Shown one piece after another: positions 23,997 through 35,409 of a stretch of DNA of 64,000 nucleotides. A model generated the notes under the pieces. It worked only from the letters and a program-made list of their open reading frames with translations. It was not told where the DNA came from and did not search any database. Positions within the stretch are counted from its first letter, which is position 1; every line of letters starts with the position of its first letter. A program made the translations under genes and the position numbers. Source of the DNA: Cunninghamia lanceolata (Eukaryota > Streptophyta > Pinopsida > Cupressales > Cupressaceae); contig BSBN01001484.1 in NCBI GenBank assembly GCA_027924645.1, positions 124,001-188,000 of the forward strand, read 5' to 3'.

Positions 23997-24492
23997 TGAT
24001 AGGAGAAATCTGAATATTGGGATAAAGAGCCTAGAAAATGCTCTTAAAGATGGCAGAGAATTATACAAATTTTGTTTATCTTGGTCCACAGTGATAGCAG
24101 ACATTGCAAAGAAGGTGGAAGAACAAGAGGGTAAACTATCAAGTTTATCTTAGAATTTTGATCCTCTCACCTCATCCATAATGAATCAAGAGTGCCAGGC
24201 TATTGCCACTATAAATGAGATAAAGAGGCTTGAGAAGGAGAAGAAGAATAGAATAAGAAGAATGAGTGAACTAAGAGGAATAATTATCCCTAAGTTAGAG
24301 GCAATGCATGAGGCCCTAACTGATGCTCAGACCACAGCCCAGACCAGTGATCTGGCAGACTTAAAGAGGGCAGAAGCTTTTGCATTTTTATTGAGTGGTC
24401 ACATCTCAATTTTGGACAAAATGAAGCAGAGTTGGGAAACATAAGTTGTCCAGTTGAAAACCACTTTTGCAGATATACTTAAGTATATGTAA
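23997..24492 (+). pseudogene. ORF2 of N1, C-terminal fragment
   Basis: Similarity to N2 resumes with NIGIKSLENALKDG and continues through YKFCLSWS, FDPLTSSIMNQECQ, IIIPKLEAMHEALTDAQTT, LKRAEAFAFLLSGH and ILDKMKQSWET to the stop TAA at 24490-24492. Two internal TAG/TAA stops are present. It is mainly helical and Lys/Glu-rich, with no enzyme motif. About 2.3 kb of ORF2 between this and the N-terminal fragment is missing. Confidence 0.8.
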
Positions 24493-24722
24493 GTATAACA
24501 TGTATATATACTTATGCGACTATGTATAGGTTGGTTTTTGCAAATTTTGGTGTGCAGTTTCCACCCTTTTCCATTGATGTCAAAGGGGAGTGAGAAGTAG
24601 TGAAAAATGTGGAAACCAGCAAAGGGGGAGCTCTGATAAAATGAACATAAGATAGAGCATCAGCCAAGGGGGAGTTTGCTACGACACTTAGTCATTTTTC
24701 ACTAAGTGTTGCCATCAATGCC
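24493..24722 (+). other. N1 3' untranslated region
   Basis: Short non-coding stretch between the ORF2 stop and the polypurine tract. Contains two further purine blocks (CAAAGGGGGAGCT near 24620, CAAGGGGGAGTTTG near 24665) similar to the tract next to the LTR. Confidence 0.7.
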
Positions 24723-24734
24723 AAAGGGGGAGAT
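24723..24734 (+). promoter_or_regulatory. Polypurine tract of N1
   Basis: AAAGGGGGAGAT directly before the 3' LTR; primes plus-strand DNA synthesis. The same tract adjoins the N2 3' LTR. Confidence 0.9.
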
Positions 24735-25852
24735 TGTTGGCAAGAGACACTATGTGGCTTCATGATTGTTGTCATTGATGGCAACAAAGTTCATCCCACA
24801 CATCCACATCACATAGTATGTCTTTACCTGAAGTTAGATTGAAGAGTGTTTTGGTCCGGTGAAAAAAGAACAAAGCATGCAGCAAGGACTGACAATTAGG
24901 TCCGGATCTCTCAGAGGATGTATCTTAGAAAAGTACAGACTTGGGGAAGTCAAAAGGAGTACCATTACTACTACATTCTAGAAATTAAGCCTCCGGTGAT
25001 GAAAGAGTGAAAAGATATGAGCATCTAAGTGTTGGGTTCATGACAGGCAGAGCAGACTGAGGAAGAACTGACCGACAGAGCATCAGACTTTAATCCGGAT
25101 AAGAAATTGATGATGGTAAAGATAATTAAGAGATCATACATGGTTGGCCCACTTGATTGATGACTTCTAACTCTATTTCTTGAATACGCATCACATATTA
25201 AGCATGGATCCAATCAACAGATCAGTGCCTTGTAAATATCTTGAATATTCCAGTTGCCGACTAGAAAGATGTTGAAATCCTTGATGCAGATATATATACC
25301 AAATTGATTTCGGTATGAAGGAGTGTGTGGAGAGATATAGGGTGTGAGGAAATGTAGAGAGCAGAGTAGAAGTAGGAATACAGGTCCGGTATGTGACAGA
25401 ACAACAGCACTAAAGCAGAGGAAAAATGAAGTGCAGTAGATTAGTATATTGAACCTAACCAGAACTGAACCTCAACATATGTGGATGCCTCTCATCAGTT
25501 CAAACACTTGGTTACCTTCCATAAAACATTGTAGACAATAAGTCTCTTGTAGGCAGTGTGCCTCTTGTGAGCAGTGTGCTCAGGCAGTGAGCCCTAATTG
25601 GCAAGTGCCATTTTATACTTCTATTCTTTTAACCGAGAATACAATCTTGGGTTAGTCACCCCGTGTTTTTCCCTCAACCGGGTTTTCCACGTAAAAATCC
25701 TTGTGTTATGTGTGTTGATTTCTTTTCTGCTCTCATGATCATGTATGCTTATATGTTTTGATATTGCACTAATTGTTAAAGAAGAAAAGAAAGTTAAGTA
25801 ATTAAGATAACTGATTCACCCCCCCTCTTAGTTATACACCTTGTTTTCAACA
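24735..25852 (+). repeat. N1 3' LTR
   Basis: Same length (1118 bp) and sequence plan as the 5' LTR, with TATA box at 25291-25298 and hairpin array at 25533-25610. The first loop is AATAA and the GGGC arm has become AGGC. Ends TTCAACA before the target duplication GAGTT. Confidence 0.95.
25533..25610 (+). repeat. Mini-hairpin array in N1 3' LTR
   Basis: AGAC-aataa-GTCT, AGGC-agtgt-GCCT, GAGC-agtgt-GCTC, AGGC-agtga-GCCC, TGGCA-ag-TGCCA. Loops vary more than arms in unit 1; unit 4 has lost only its outermost pair. Confidence 0.85.
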
Positions 25853-27042
25853 GAGTTAAGAACAAAGCAAAGGGTAGACACCCTTATGAGCATAGAGAAA
25901 GGAGATAGAGACAAAATTCTAAAGGAGACCAAGGATGTGACAAAGAAAATTTTGAAAGAGGTAAAAGGAGTGAATAATTTTGAGCAACCAAAAGTGTCTC
26001 CACTGCACACCAATGTTTCTCCACCGCATATTGCACTATCTCCTCTGCATAACACTGAACATCAAGCTCCTCAAGAGGAGAAAGAAGAATAGGTTGCACA
26101 AGATGAAGAAAAAATTGCACAAGGAGAAAGAAATGCATCTCCGGAGCATAATGTTGTGTATGATAGCCCTCCTCCAAATACAGAGCAGCAGGGTAACCCT
26201 GACCAGCAAGAGGAGTAGGCAAATGTTGATATAAGGGAGAGATCAGGGAAAGAACAAGACACATCTTCCTCCTCTCCGGTTGATTCAATCAAGGAGTTCT
26301 TAGCACAATAGATGCAAATCCAACTGGTGGTTACTCCACAACTTTTACAGTTTCTAGTGCTAGATGGATAAGTTAACTTGTCCAATATATCTTCTCTACA
26401 CAAGTTGCAACTGGGAGATATACTCTAGTCCTCAGCAAGGCAAGAGATTTTTCAACAACAAGTGGAAGGAGTTGAAGTGCTTGAAGAGGCAATTAAGATT
26501 GCTCAAGAAGAGTTGCCTGAGGCAAAAAGAGACCCATCATTGCCTCCTACCCAGAAAATGAAACTTTTGTTGGAGTCTTTCAAGGTTCATTCTTCCTATC
26601 TTGAGAACCAGGCTAAGCAGAAGATAACAAAGAAGGTGAATAGTAAAAGATTGGCTGATGCCTTTGGGAGATGTGCTAAGGCATATAATAAAATGCAAGA
26701 AAAGGTAAAAAGCATTCAAAAATGTCTAGAGGATGCTAAAGTAATGTATCAATCTTGCTTGAATTGGACAATAACAACAAAGAGCATAAAGGATCTAATT
26801 GACTCTACTGAGTCACAAATCACTCAAGTGGCCAAAATATATGATCCGATGAAGGACAAAGATAGTGCTACAAGAGCAGAAATAGAAAATATCCATTCCT
26901 AGTTGAAACAAATTCTAGACCAAAGAGAGAAAATCAAAGGAGAAATAGGTTAGCTAAGAGAAGTAGTGAGTATGAGGTTAGCAGTCTTGACTGGTATCCT
27001 GACTGAAGTAGAAAATGTAGCTCAAAAAGTAAAAGTGCCAGT
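25853..27042 (+). pseudogene. ORF2 of N0, C-terminal part (decayed, truncated)
   Basis: Continues the N0 ORF2 frame after N1: D-Q-E-L-R-T-K-Q-R, then an acidic/Gln/Pro-rich low-complexity zone with stops (25860-26450). A mostly open helical region at 26462-26902 follows, with QKMKLLLESFKVHSSYLENQ and IYDPMKDKDSATRAEI. The latter is the counterpart of the FDPL segment in N2. The frame stays readable to about 27042, where similarity ends abruptly at the TGTTAGGACT that starts the next block. N0 therefore lacks its 3' end and 3' LTR. Confidence 0.65.
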
Positions 27043-28251
27043 TGTTAGGACTTGCATTTCTATGCCTTTTGCCCATGGTTTCATGTGTTTAAGGCTTGTT
27101 AAACCCTAGAAAAACCTTTTGAAAGTATTAAACCTTAGCACATTGGTCGCCTTTTGTTTTGCTTTGTATTTTTATATTGACTCTTGGTGGCCTAAGTTAT
27201 TACTTAAGTCTGTCTCATCATTTAAGTCACTGACCCCCTTTCACTAGGTTGGTAGTACTGAACCTTTTAAAAACAACTTTATTGCATGTGCACAAATGTC
27301 CTTTAAGTTCTGTCACGTCAATTTTCCATGTCAGTCACTCTCCCTTTTTGCTAAAAGTTAATCCTTTGTGAGGCCTCCTTTTAGGCCTCCACGAGAGTGT
27401 GAGGTGCCTTTACCAGCTAACATGTCATGACAACTCTATAATGAATAGTGTTTCACAAAGACTTATCACTCTGCTTGAGCTCCCAAACAGGCTCCACAAG
27501 ATGGTGAAGCCAGCATGGATTTTCAAGTGACTCAACATCGCTTCACAAGGATTCTTTCCTTCACAGAAGCCATCTAAAGTCTTCAGCGGGACCGTGAAGG
27601 TGATGACGTGGATTACTTATTCCATGGTATCCACGGTGTTGATGACAGTTGTGTTTCACATGGATTAAAGGCTTCACCAGGGATTCTAACAACTCTAGGT
27701 GAAGTAGCGAAGATGCCAACATGGACAATAGAATCAATGTCTAAAAGGTTTTCTCATCTTAGCCAGAATGATTTTAAACCTTGGCGAGGATTGTTGATTT
27801 GATTTGATCTATGGTGGAGTTTTAAAGTTAAAGAATGACTATCCTCTGTCTGCCACCCCGCACACTTGACAATTAATAGCGCCCTAAATAGTTTGGGGCC
27901 AATGTTTGCTATCATTTCTACACAATTACGAATGAGAATTCAGTGTCTGAGCTCTACAAATGACACCCAGGCTGAGAATCTTTAGGTTTATGTATTTAGT
28001 GAGGTATTACACCGTCAACGAGAAGCCAAAATCCACCATTGAAACCTACAAGTGCTCATCACTTCTTCCTCTGTGTTGCGGTTATTTCCATGAGAATTAA
28101 GCATATGCATGATAAGTATTAGTTGTTTGTGTGCTAATTGGTCTAGAAATTTGCATTAGAGATATCCAATTAAAAGTGTAACTGTAGTAATACTTTGAGA
28201 AAGCCTATAAACCTCAAATACCAAAAACCCTAAAACCCTAGTATAGTCAGC
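27043..28251 (+). repeat. Possible LTR plus leader of an unknown element
   Basis: Begins TGTTAGGACTTG exactly where N0 ORF2 stops, which suggests an LTR edge. A plausible LTR end is TATTACA near 28012, but no known primer site follows and no second copy is visible. The 5 bp before it (CCAGT) has no visible partner to the right. CCTAAAACCCTAG stands just before the ORF at 28252. No gene otherwise. Confidence 0.35.
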
Positions 28252-31122
28252 ATGGCTAGTTCATTTCAGAGAGCTGGGAAGAAGATAGAAAGAAAAAGGG
28301 ATAGGGAATTCAATGATGACATTTTGGCCAATTTGCCCAGATCTGCCAAAAGACCCCGCCATCAACAAGCCTCTGGTATCCAAGTAGACAAAATTTTTGG
28401 TATCCATGAGAGTTGTAGGGACTCCATTCTTCCAATTCATGGATATGCACTATTTAAGTACCACTTTAGGAAGTGTTTTAGGAATCCCCCTTTGAATAAC
28501 CCTTGGAGATTAGGGTTAGCCAAGTTGGTGGTCCCTAATGTGTTCATAAATGTTGAAATGATAAAAGCATTGGCTAAGAGTTATGTCCCTGAGAAGCAAA
28601 TCATCTACACTGATGAAGGAAAAGAACTTCTTTGACTGGATCGGGTATATATCTGTCAGGTGTTCATGTTGGACCCCAACTTGCAAATGCCATTGGATTT
28701 AGGGGCCCTGCATAGGGAGTATCACAGACATAGGAGTGACTTTAGGGTAAAGTGGTTCCATTCTCATATGCCAAGGGTTAATGGCAAACTACATAGATTC
28801 ACTGACAGTGACAAGGAACCCTACAACTATGACTTGTTTAAGGATTACTTCTAGAAGACCTATTTTGTTGTGTGCCAAGTCTTTGGAGTGGATGCCAATG
28901 TATTTATGCCTATCAATGCCATGGTTTTAACTGCTGACATTATGAAATGCGAAGATAATAAGCACTATGATTATGCATCATTCTTAGAGAATAAGATCAA
29001 CCAGTCCCTGACAAGTGTGAAAAAAAATATTTTTGTGGTCCACTTTAGATGGCATTCTCTATTGTGTCACATGCTATTGTATGCGTGAGTAAAGTGTGGA
29101 AGCCACCAATGAGAATTAGGCACGTCAACAAGCGTGGTAGACCATTACCAGTCCTGGAATGGACTTACATTTGGAATAGTAACTTCCCTAAGGCTAACTA
29201 TCTTATTTTGAGGAGTTCATTCTCAAGGAGGTTTTTAGGGCACTTGGCTATAAGGATTACAGATTATCAGAGAAGGTTCAAAGATTTTTGAGGCCAAAGG
29301 ATATGTGTCCTAATTTGGGTATTAGCCACAACTGGGGTGATTGGTACATCTATGATGATATTACCATCATTAGAGTATATGGTTTGAAGGTGCACCTCAC
29401 CTCTTGCCAAGGATAGTCCTTGATAGGCTAGCATTCCTAGAAATTATGTGGTAGATGAATGAGTCTGATAAGACTCATTTTAGGAATTATAAGAAGGCCT
29501 CTTTCCTCCATGGGACCATTTCCTTCTCTAATTTTCAAGTCACATCAAAGGAAGGACTGGAGTTGCTGGCATCCAAATTGGATCATTACAAAATGCCAAA
29601 GGGGTGCTGAGGAGATGTGACCCTAAGGGATTCATAAATAAAGTCAAGCTAGCTAACGACTTTGTTGCTTATGCACATGAATTCCACCTTCTTGAAGACC
29701 TCATCAAGAATTGTCCTACTGAATAGGAGAGTGGTAGAAGAATGCAATTATGAGGAAGGATCCAAAGAGCAGAGAAAATCAGACATGAAGTTGATCCTTC
29801 CTATGATGGAGCTCTCATGGAGAAAGAAGACCCTGTTAAAAGAATCAAGGTTATGTTGCAGAGTGCTAATGAATTATGTTCTAATTTTTCTGTGTGCCCA
29901 AGAAGATGTACCCTCTTCAATATCAGCCCCCTCTTCATCAAGATAGGTGTCAAGTCCTAAGTTTCCTAGAGCTATCACTCCACTCCACCAAGTCTCCCCA
30001 TAGCCTTCCCCTGCTCCTAGTTTTTCAATGGATGAGAGTGAGGTTCCGAGATCACCAAATATAATGGAGGTAATGCAGCCTCCTGTAGTGGAAGTAAGAG
30101 TACCTCCTGATGAGAGAATGATTATATTGATTTTGAGGAGGTTGATGAATTATCAGATGATGTTAGGACATTGGCTAATAAACAGTTCATTGATGATGAT
30201 TCTTTTATTAATTCTAAGGAATTCAGAGAGTTTGTCCTAAAAATGAAGGGACAAGAAATAAATAGACAAATAAATAAATTAAGCCCTAAGAATAAGGACA
30301 AAGCTATTACTAACTTCTAGTAGAAGGTCCATGAAGAGATGGATGGGATGACCCCACAGCTCGAGGAAGAGAAATTGTTAGAAAAAGTGGGTGCATGTTT
30401 TTTCTAGAATGGGACATATTGTCTATTATTGTATTTGATACCATTAGAAGGCATGAGGACATTGATTTGAATATAATAGAGGAGATGGCACATAAGACGT
30501 ACTTTAGCTCTATATTTGATCCAAATACAAATGACTTAGCCATCTAGTCTATTTCTCCCTCCGACAAGAAGCCTCTTGTTATTGAGGATCCCAACAAGGT
30601 AACATGAAGCTTGATAGTGTACATGCTAGAGGACACTAGTCCTATGGAAGTTGCTACTCTAACCACACACTCTACCATGTTCACAGAAGATGCAGTCAAG
30701 AAGATGCAAGCAGATATGGAAAAGTTGAATAAGCAAAATTTGTTTCTGCAAGAAAAATTAAATGTAGCCCCTATTGCCCTCCCACCAATCACTCTTCTAG
30801 TTTTCTCTAGAGAATAAGAGAATCTCAAACAAGAATTAGCTAAAAGCAAAGCTAGAGAAAATGATGCTTTGAAGAAGGTGAAGCAAGTGAAGCTAGATTT
30901 TGTTCAAGGCCTATTGGAGAAGAAATTAGACAGAATAATGGTATATGTGGAAAGAACCTAGGAAAATCATAGTGCCTTAAGGAGCATAATTGAAGAGCAT
31001 AAGAGATTGGGAATCAAAATGGAGACATTGGAAAGGCACATGACACTGCGGGTCATAATTTTCAAAGCTCTGTTAAAATTTCAAATATGTGATGAAAGAT
31101 CTGTGATTAGGAAATCCAAATG
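28252..31122 (+). pseudogene. Unknown long ORF with C-terminal coiled coil (decayed)
   Basis: The frame is open from MASSFQRAGKKIERKR to 29088 apart from two stops (28633, 28852), then shifts. Recognisable pieces continue (KVWKPPMRIRHVNKRGRP near 29100; a Pro/Ser-rich part near 29920-30060). From 30611 a coiled coil (MQADMEKLNKQNLFLQEKL, then Lys/Glu heptads) runs to a TGA at 31120-31122. I do not recognise the family. The layout, a unique N-terminal domain followed by a coiled coil with no polymerase, resembles the ORF2 proteins of N0-N2 and the plant-mobile-domain ORF at 33265. I find no clear sequence match to either. It could be the accessory ORF of another LTR element cut off by the Tat-like LTR to its right. 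Confidence 0.55.
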
Positions 31123-32182
31123 AAGGTTAAAAACAAACTAAATGCATACACACAAGAAGTTATACCTTTCACAAATGAAGACCCAATCTCATCAAAGGGA
31201 AAGAAGCTTTGTACCCAAGAGCTCCTAAGATATGCCCTAGATGATGAAGACAAATGTGAAATGCTCTATCCTAATTGCAACTCACAAGCTAGCTCAATAG
31301 ATATTTTGGCATGGTAACATTACGTGAAAATTGGATGGATAAATGGGTTGGTGGATGCTATATTTATAGGCATTTTGGGAGAGGTTTTGATCCAAGGGTT
31401 GAGATTGATTTGGGAGATCAATGGTGGAGGATGAAAGTGATGTGGAGGGCCCAGATTTCATCTTGGAGGAATGGAGGGCTAGGAATGAATGTGAATCTTA
31501 TATTCATTTTGGGAAAAGGGTGAATTAAATGAGTATGGGTGAGATGGAATATGTGTGAATTAAAAATTCACATGGGGAAGGGTAAAATGAATTAAAAATT
31601 CATTTGGGGATAAGTGGAGATAAATGAGGTATGGCATGGGTAAGGGGTGTAAGATGAATTAAATGTGAGGTAGGACATATTTATATTAAAAATTTATTTA
31701 TGTAGAATATATTTCAATTTTTAATTTGGAGGATGTGTGGAAGGGTGTTAAGCTAGGTTTGACTACTTTAATGAGAGGTTAGGATTAATTTAAATAAGGT
31801 TTTATTTAATTAATCCTAAAGCTAGGATGAGATAGGCTAGGGTAGGCAATTAAATAATAGCTATTTAATTACCTAGGGTAGGGGTAGGTCAATTAATAGG
31901 CTGAATTAATTAGTTAAACATGATTTAGCTGATTAATTAGATTTAGTGAGGAGGGAGAAATTGGCCAAATAAATATTGCATATTTATTTAATTAATTGGC
32001 TAAGGTTTGAACTATTGAATTAATAAAATTAATCTAATTGTTGGGGATAAAATGATGTAAAATTGGGTGATGAAGGGATAATTAATTAAATAAAAATTTA
32101 ATTAATTGATTAGAAGGGAAATTAGTATGTTTAGGGATGTCAGGAGTCGGTTCGACAATGAAGACAATTTCAGGTGTCTACA
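31123..32182 (-). repeat. 3' LTR of Tat-like element T (inner end defined)
   Basis: On the minus strand the LTR starts TGTAGACACCTG at 32182, immediately after a polypurine tract; this start is typical of plant Tat/Ogre-type LTRs. The sequence is rich in AATTAA/TTAATT words. The outer (left) end cannot be placed because its partner LTR is outside the window; 31123 is simply the end of the neighbouring ORF. Confidence 0.65.
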
Positions 32183-32196
32183 TTTGCCCCTCTTTG
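32183..32196 (-). promoter_or_regulatory. Polypurine tract of element T
   Basis: The minus strand reads AAAGAGGGGCAAA directly before the LTR start TGTAGACACC. Confidence 0.8.
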
Positions 32197-32659
32197 ACAT
32201 GGTGTCAGGACCTAGCAGGGAAGTGGTGTCAGGTCAAAGAAAGAATATGCCCCAGCTGCTGGGAAGGAATAAGATGGGTGAGGGATGCCCCCTCAAGAGG
32301 TCACCAAAAAATTAAAAAAATTTAGGTGAGCTCTCGAAACGACGTTACGGGAAGAAAAACAGAGGAAAAAGGTTGTGATCTGCACCCTGGAGGGGAAAAA
32401 GAGTGGGCAGAAAGATGACTTAGCATGCTATATTAAGACAAGTGGGCCCTAAGAGTTCCACATTTGCACACATTGAACTCGTGAGAAGGAGCAAAGGAGA
32501 GATGGCAGAGCATAATCCCCAATTCCCGCAACTCCGACACATTTCTGAGGGTTTCTGATCATTTGGCCAGGCACCGAAGGCTGGACCCCAGGTAGGGCCT
32601 AACCCTAGCTTTGTGATTTTTTGATTTTGTCACATTTTTTTGGGTTTGGGAATTGGGTT
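32197..32659. other. Element T, non-coding between LTR and GCGC-rich zone
   Basis: No ORF or motif supported. Lies between the minus-strand polypurine tract and the leader of the antisense ORF. Confidence 0.5.
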
Positions 32660-33275
32660 TTGGGATTGTGGCGCTATCGCAAGGTCACGCAGCGTGAAAA
32701 ATAAGTGGATTAGCGCAATCCTCTGGATTGGCGCTATCTACTAGGGTAAAATAGAGGTGGATTGTGGCCATGTGTTTGGTGTTTTGGCGCTATCTTCTGT
32801 AGTAGCACAATGTGTGAACGAGTTAGGGTTTTGGCATTTTAGTGCCAAATGGATGTTAGGGTAGCGCTATGTTCTCCACTAGCACTAGTTTAGGTAGTGG
32901 CGCAATGTTTAGCGCAATGTAGAGGATCAGCGCCATATTTTATATGTGCGCTATTGGGAGAACTAGCGCTATTCTTTAGATTAGCGCCAAGTGATAGGGT
33001 GGCGCCATTTGTTAAAATGGCGCAAAGTGGCTTGCGCAATGGCGCTATAAGCTAAATTAGCACCCTGGGGGAAGTTTGGTAGCACCATATGTAAAAATGG
33101 TGCAAAACATGTTCTGTTGTGGCGCCAAAGTGTTTTTGGCTTTCAACATTAGAAGAAAAGGAGGGTTTTGGAAGAAGATAGGTAGATTTCTGACTAGAAA
33201 GTTGTGGATGTAGGATCTGAGTTCATTTATAGTGTACTCGTGGGAGCAACGCGTGCCATCTGTGATGGCGCTATT
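32660..33275. repeat. Degenerate GCGC-word cluster
   Basis: The tetramer GCGC occurs 17 times in about 600 bp, mostly as (T)GGCGCTAT, TAGCGCTAT, (G/A)GCGCAAT or GGCGCCA, at irregular spacing. Several further copies look decayed by CpG loss (TAGCACAATG, TAGCACCATA, GGTGCAAAA). In A/T-rich neighbouring DNA GCGC is rare. The cluster ends exactly where the plant-mobile-domain ORF begins, whose start codon context is ATGGCGCTATTT. Confidence 0.8.
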
Positions 33276-35409
33276 TGATTAGTTTGATGATGCCACCCAG
33301 GCCCGACTAGCTAGGTTAGGGCTCTTGACAGCTGCGTTGATGCCAATGCTATGAGCTCTGATTACCGTGGTTGTAGAGAAATATTGGCAAGAGACATGTA
33401 CATTTTTGCTTCCTACTGGCGAGATTACTATCACTCTTGAGGATGTTTATCGCATACTCAAGCTACCTATTCGCGGCTATCGGGTGACATACAACACGAG
33501 GAGGGGACAGAGGGCCTTGATCAGAGTATTTGGCCATGATCACATTGTTTTATTAGTAGATAGGAGGGAGATGAACTATGAGGGGACACTGGCGGCGGGT
33601 GTAAATCCCTTTGCTTTATTCCTATGTGCATTGATTGGTGGCATAGTGATGCCTGATAGGAGAGGCAGGGGATTTCCAGTTTAATGGGAAGAGGTGATTG
33701 AGGGGATGGTCAAACATGAGACCGTGTATGCCTGGGGACCAGCGATGTTGGCACAATTGTATCATGAGATGCATACAGTTGTTTATCACTATGATGTAGC
33801 TTTATCAGCTGAGGTTACTCTACTACATGTGTGGATTTGGGAGCATATCGCAGTCACTCGACCAAGATGTGGGTATTATCGCTATCTGTTTGAGGCCTTT
33901 GTGTTCTTGTATCGGGATGCTGAGTACACATACACTGGTCAAGTTTAGTATTGGTGACGAGTGTTGGATGATGTCATTCAGGTGACCTGGTAACCTTACA
34001 TCGGAGTGGAGTCGTGGCCAGATGATGATGTGCACATGCCGTTTACTTTTCAGCAGTGATACTTAATGGGTCGAGGAGACCACATGAATGACATGTATCT
34101 ACCATTGCAAGTTATGCGACAGTTTGGGTTTCAGAAGGATACTCCATAGCAGATGGCTATTTTTGCACGGACCTGTCAGGATATTCATTATTGGCTTACA
34201 GCCATACAGCCGCGGGTCACCCTGGAGGATTTTGTGGCTTTGCATCCATTGCGGTGGGATTGGCAGAGTACTATCAGGGATGCAGGCACTACTCCTACAT
34301 ACGAGACATGGTGGCAACTAACTCGGTTCACTGATCTGGCAGAGGAGGTAGTCCCTGTGGAGGAGGCGGCGAGATTGGGAGATGAGGATTCTAAGGATGA
34401 TGGGGATGATGATTCTTATGGGGATGATTTCCTAGAGGAGGGTGAGGAGATCATTGCATATTACCTCATGGAGGTTGGAGGGGATGGAGAGGAGAGGGAG
34501 ATTAGGAGGGACGGGTAGCTGATGGATGTGCTAGCAGTAGTGACAGCTGGACAGGTACCCCAGCAGCAGGTCAGACAGCATGTACCTATTGAGTAGGTTC
34601 AGATTGGAGTGGTATGACGGCAGGGAGGACCTTGGCGGCATGGGGGACAGCCGAGGGTGGATAGGGGTGTTATGCTCCCACCACAGGTTTTGCAGTAGTA
34701 GTAGGCTATTGCAGCAGGGCAGCAAGCAGAGGCAGGCACCTCAAGGGCAGGTGGAGAGGTAGAGGTTTGAGGGTCCACATCCCGTCGGCAGCCGCGGAGT
34801 GGAGAGGAGGAGGTTGAGACTCTACAGGCATAGGTAGCTAGCCTGCAAGAGGCTTTGGAGAGCCGTGAGGCAGAGTTAGTGCAGCTGCGAGGGACAATGG
34901 CATTATTAGATGGTTCAGATGGACAGGTGGAGGCATTGCGGACACAGTTAGCCCAAGCTCAGAAGGATATAGTGATTTTGACAAGAGAGCAAGATGCGGC
35001 ACTTGCGAGAGCACGACAGGCAGAGGCTACGGTGACTAGTTTACAGGCCTCGGGTGCCGGTATGGCCCCTATTTTGACATTGATGTAGACAGAGCTATCT
35101 CATGCATAGGGACAGTTGTCAGAGGCTAGTCGATGGGTAGATTATTATCGGGTTCTCTATCATGCGACAGTGCTAGCAGAGCAATGTGCAACGATCTTTA
35201 GTGAGCTTAGTGGGGCCAGGTCATCTAGGTCACATAGATCTAGATCAGTTCAGTCTGTCCAGCAGGTGATGGGTCCTCCATCACATGTGCCCCAGCAGGT
35301 TCCATAGATTCAGGTATAGCCACAGCCACAGTCATAGCCACAGGCAGGACCACAACCACCACCAGGGTCAAGATCCCCCACCACATCAGAGAGAGGGTCC
35401 TCTATGTGA
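33265..35409 (+). pseudogene. Antisense plant-mobile-domain ORF of element T (stop-ridden)
   Basis: One frame of 715 codons, ATG at 33265 to TGA at 35407-35409, with about twenty stops but no frameshift. Residues 30-250 match the plant mobile domain: TFLLPTGEITITLEDVYRIL followed by KLPIRGY, the counterpart of GE-x-T-x-TL-x-DV-x-x-x-x-GLP. Next come an acidic stretch (SKDDGDDDSYGDDFLEEGEE near 34400), a Gln-rich zone, a coiled coil (34850-35060) and a Ser/Arg then Pro/Gln-rich tail. Plant mobile domains occur in the MAIN/MAIL1 proteins and in MuDR and Ty3/gypsy elements; antisense extra ORFs in Tat elements are known. Most stops are TAG or TGA, one C-to-T change from CAG or CGA. Confidence 0.8.

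Larger units (their letters stand above)
18401..25852 (+). mobile_element. N1: LTR element of the gag+ORF2 family, nested in N0
   Basis: Both ends are defined: 1118-bp LTRs at 18401-19518 and 24735-25852, flanked by the 5-bp duplication GAGTT (18396-18400 and 25853-25857). It has a primer site complementary to initiator Met tRNA, a polypurine tract, a gag-like ORF and both ends of ORF2. The middle of ORF2, over 2 kb, has been replaced by unrelated DNA (21866-23996) that carries a hammerhead-like motif, a GA microsatellite and a solo LTR. No RT, protease or integrase motif is present. By eye the two LTRs differ by roughly 7% over the first 200 bp, so the insertion is not recent. Confidence 0.9.

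Noticed and set aside
23696..23999. ORFs reading SLSLSL or RERERE
   Set aside because: Translations of the GA microsatellite.
28224..28243. AAACCCTA words as telomeric repeat
   Set aside because: Only one or two copies, in a position typical of plant leader sequences; similar single copies stand before other ORFs.
33265..35409. Stop-codon reassignment (TAG read as Gln) in the mobile-domain ORF
   Set aside because: TAG ends other frames here, and the element is nuclear plant DNA; C-to-T decay of CAG explains the pattern.
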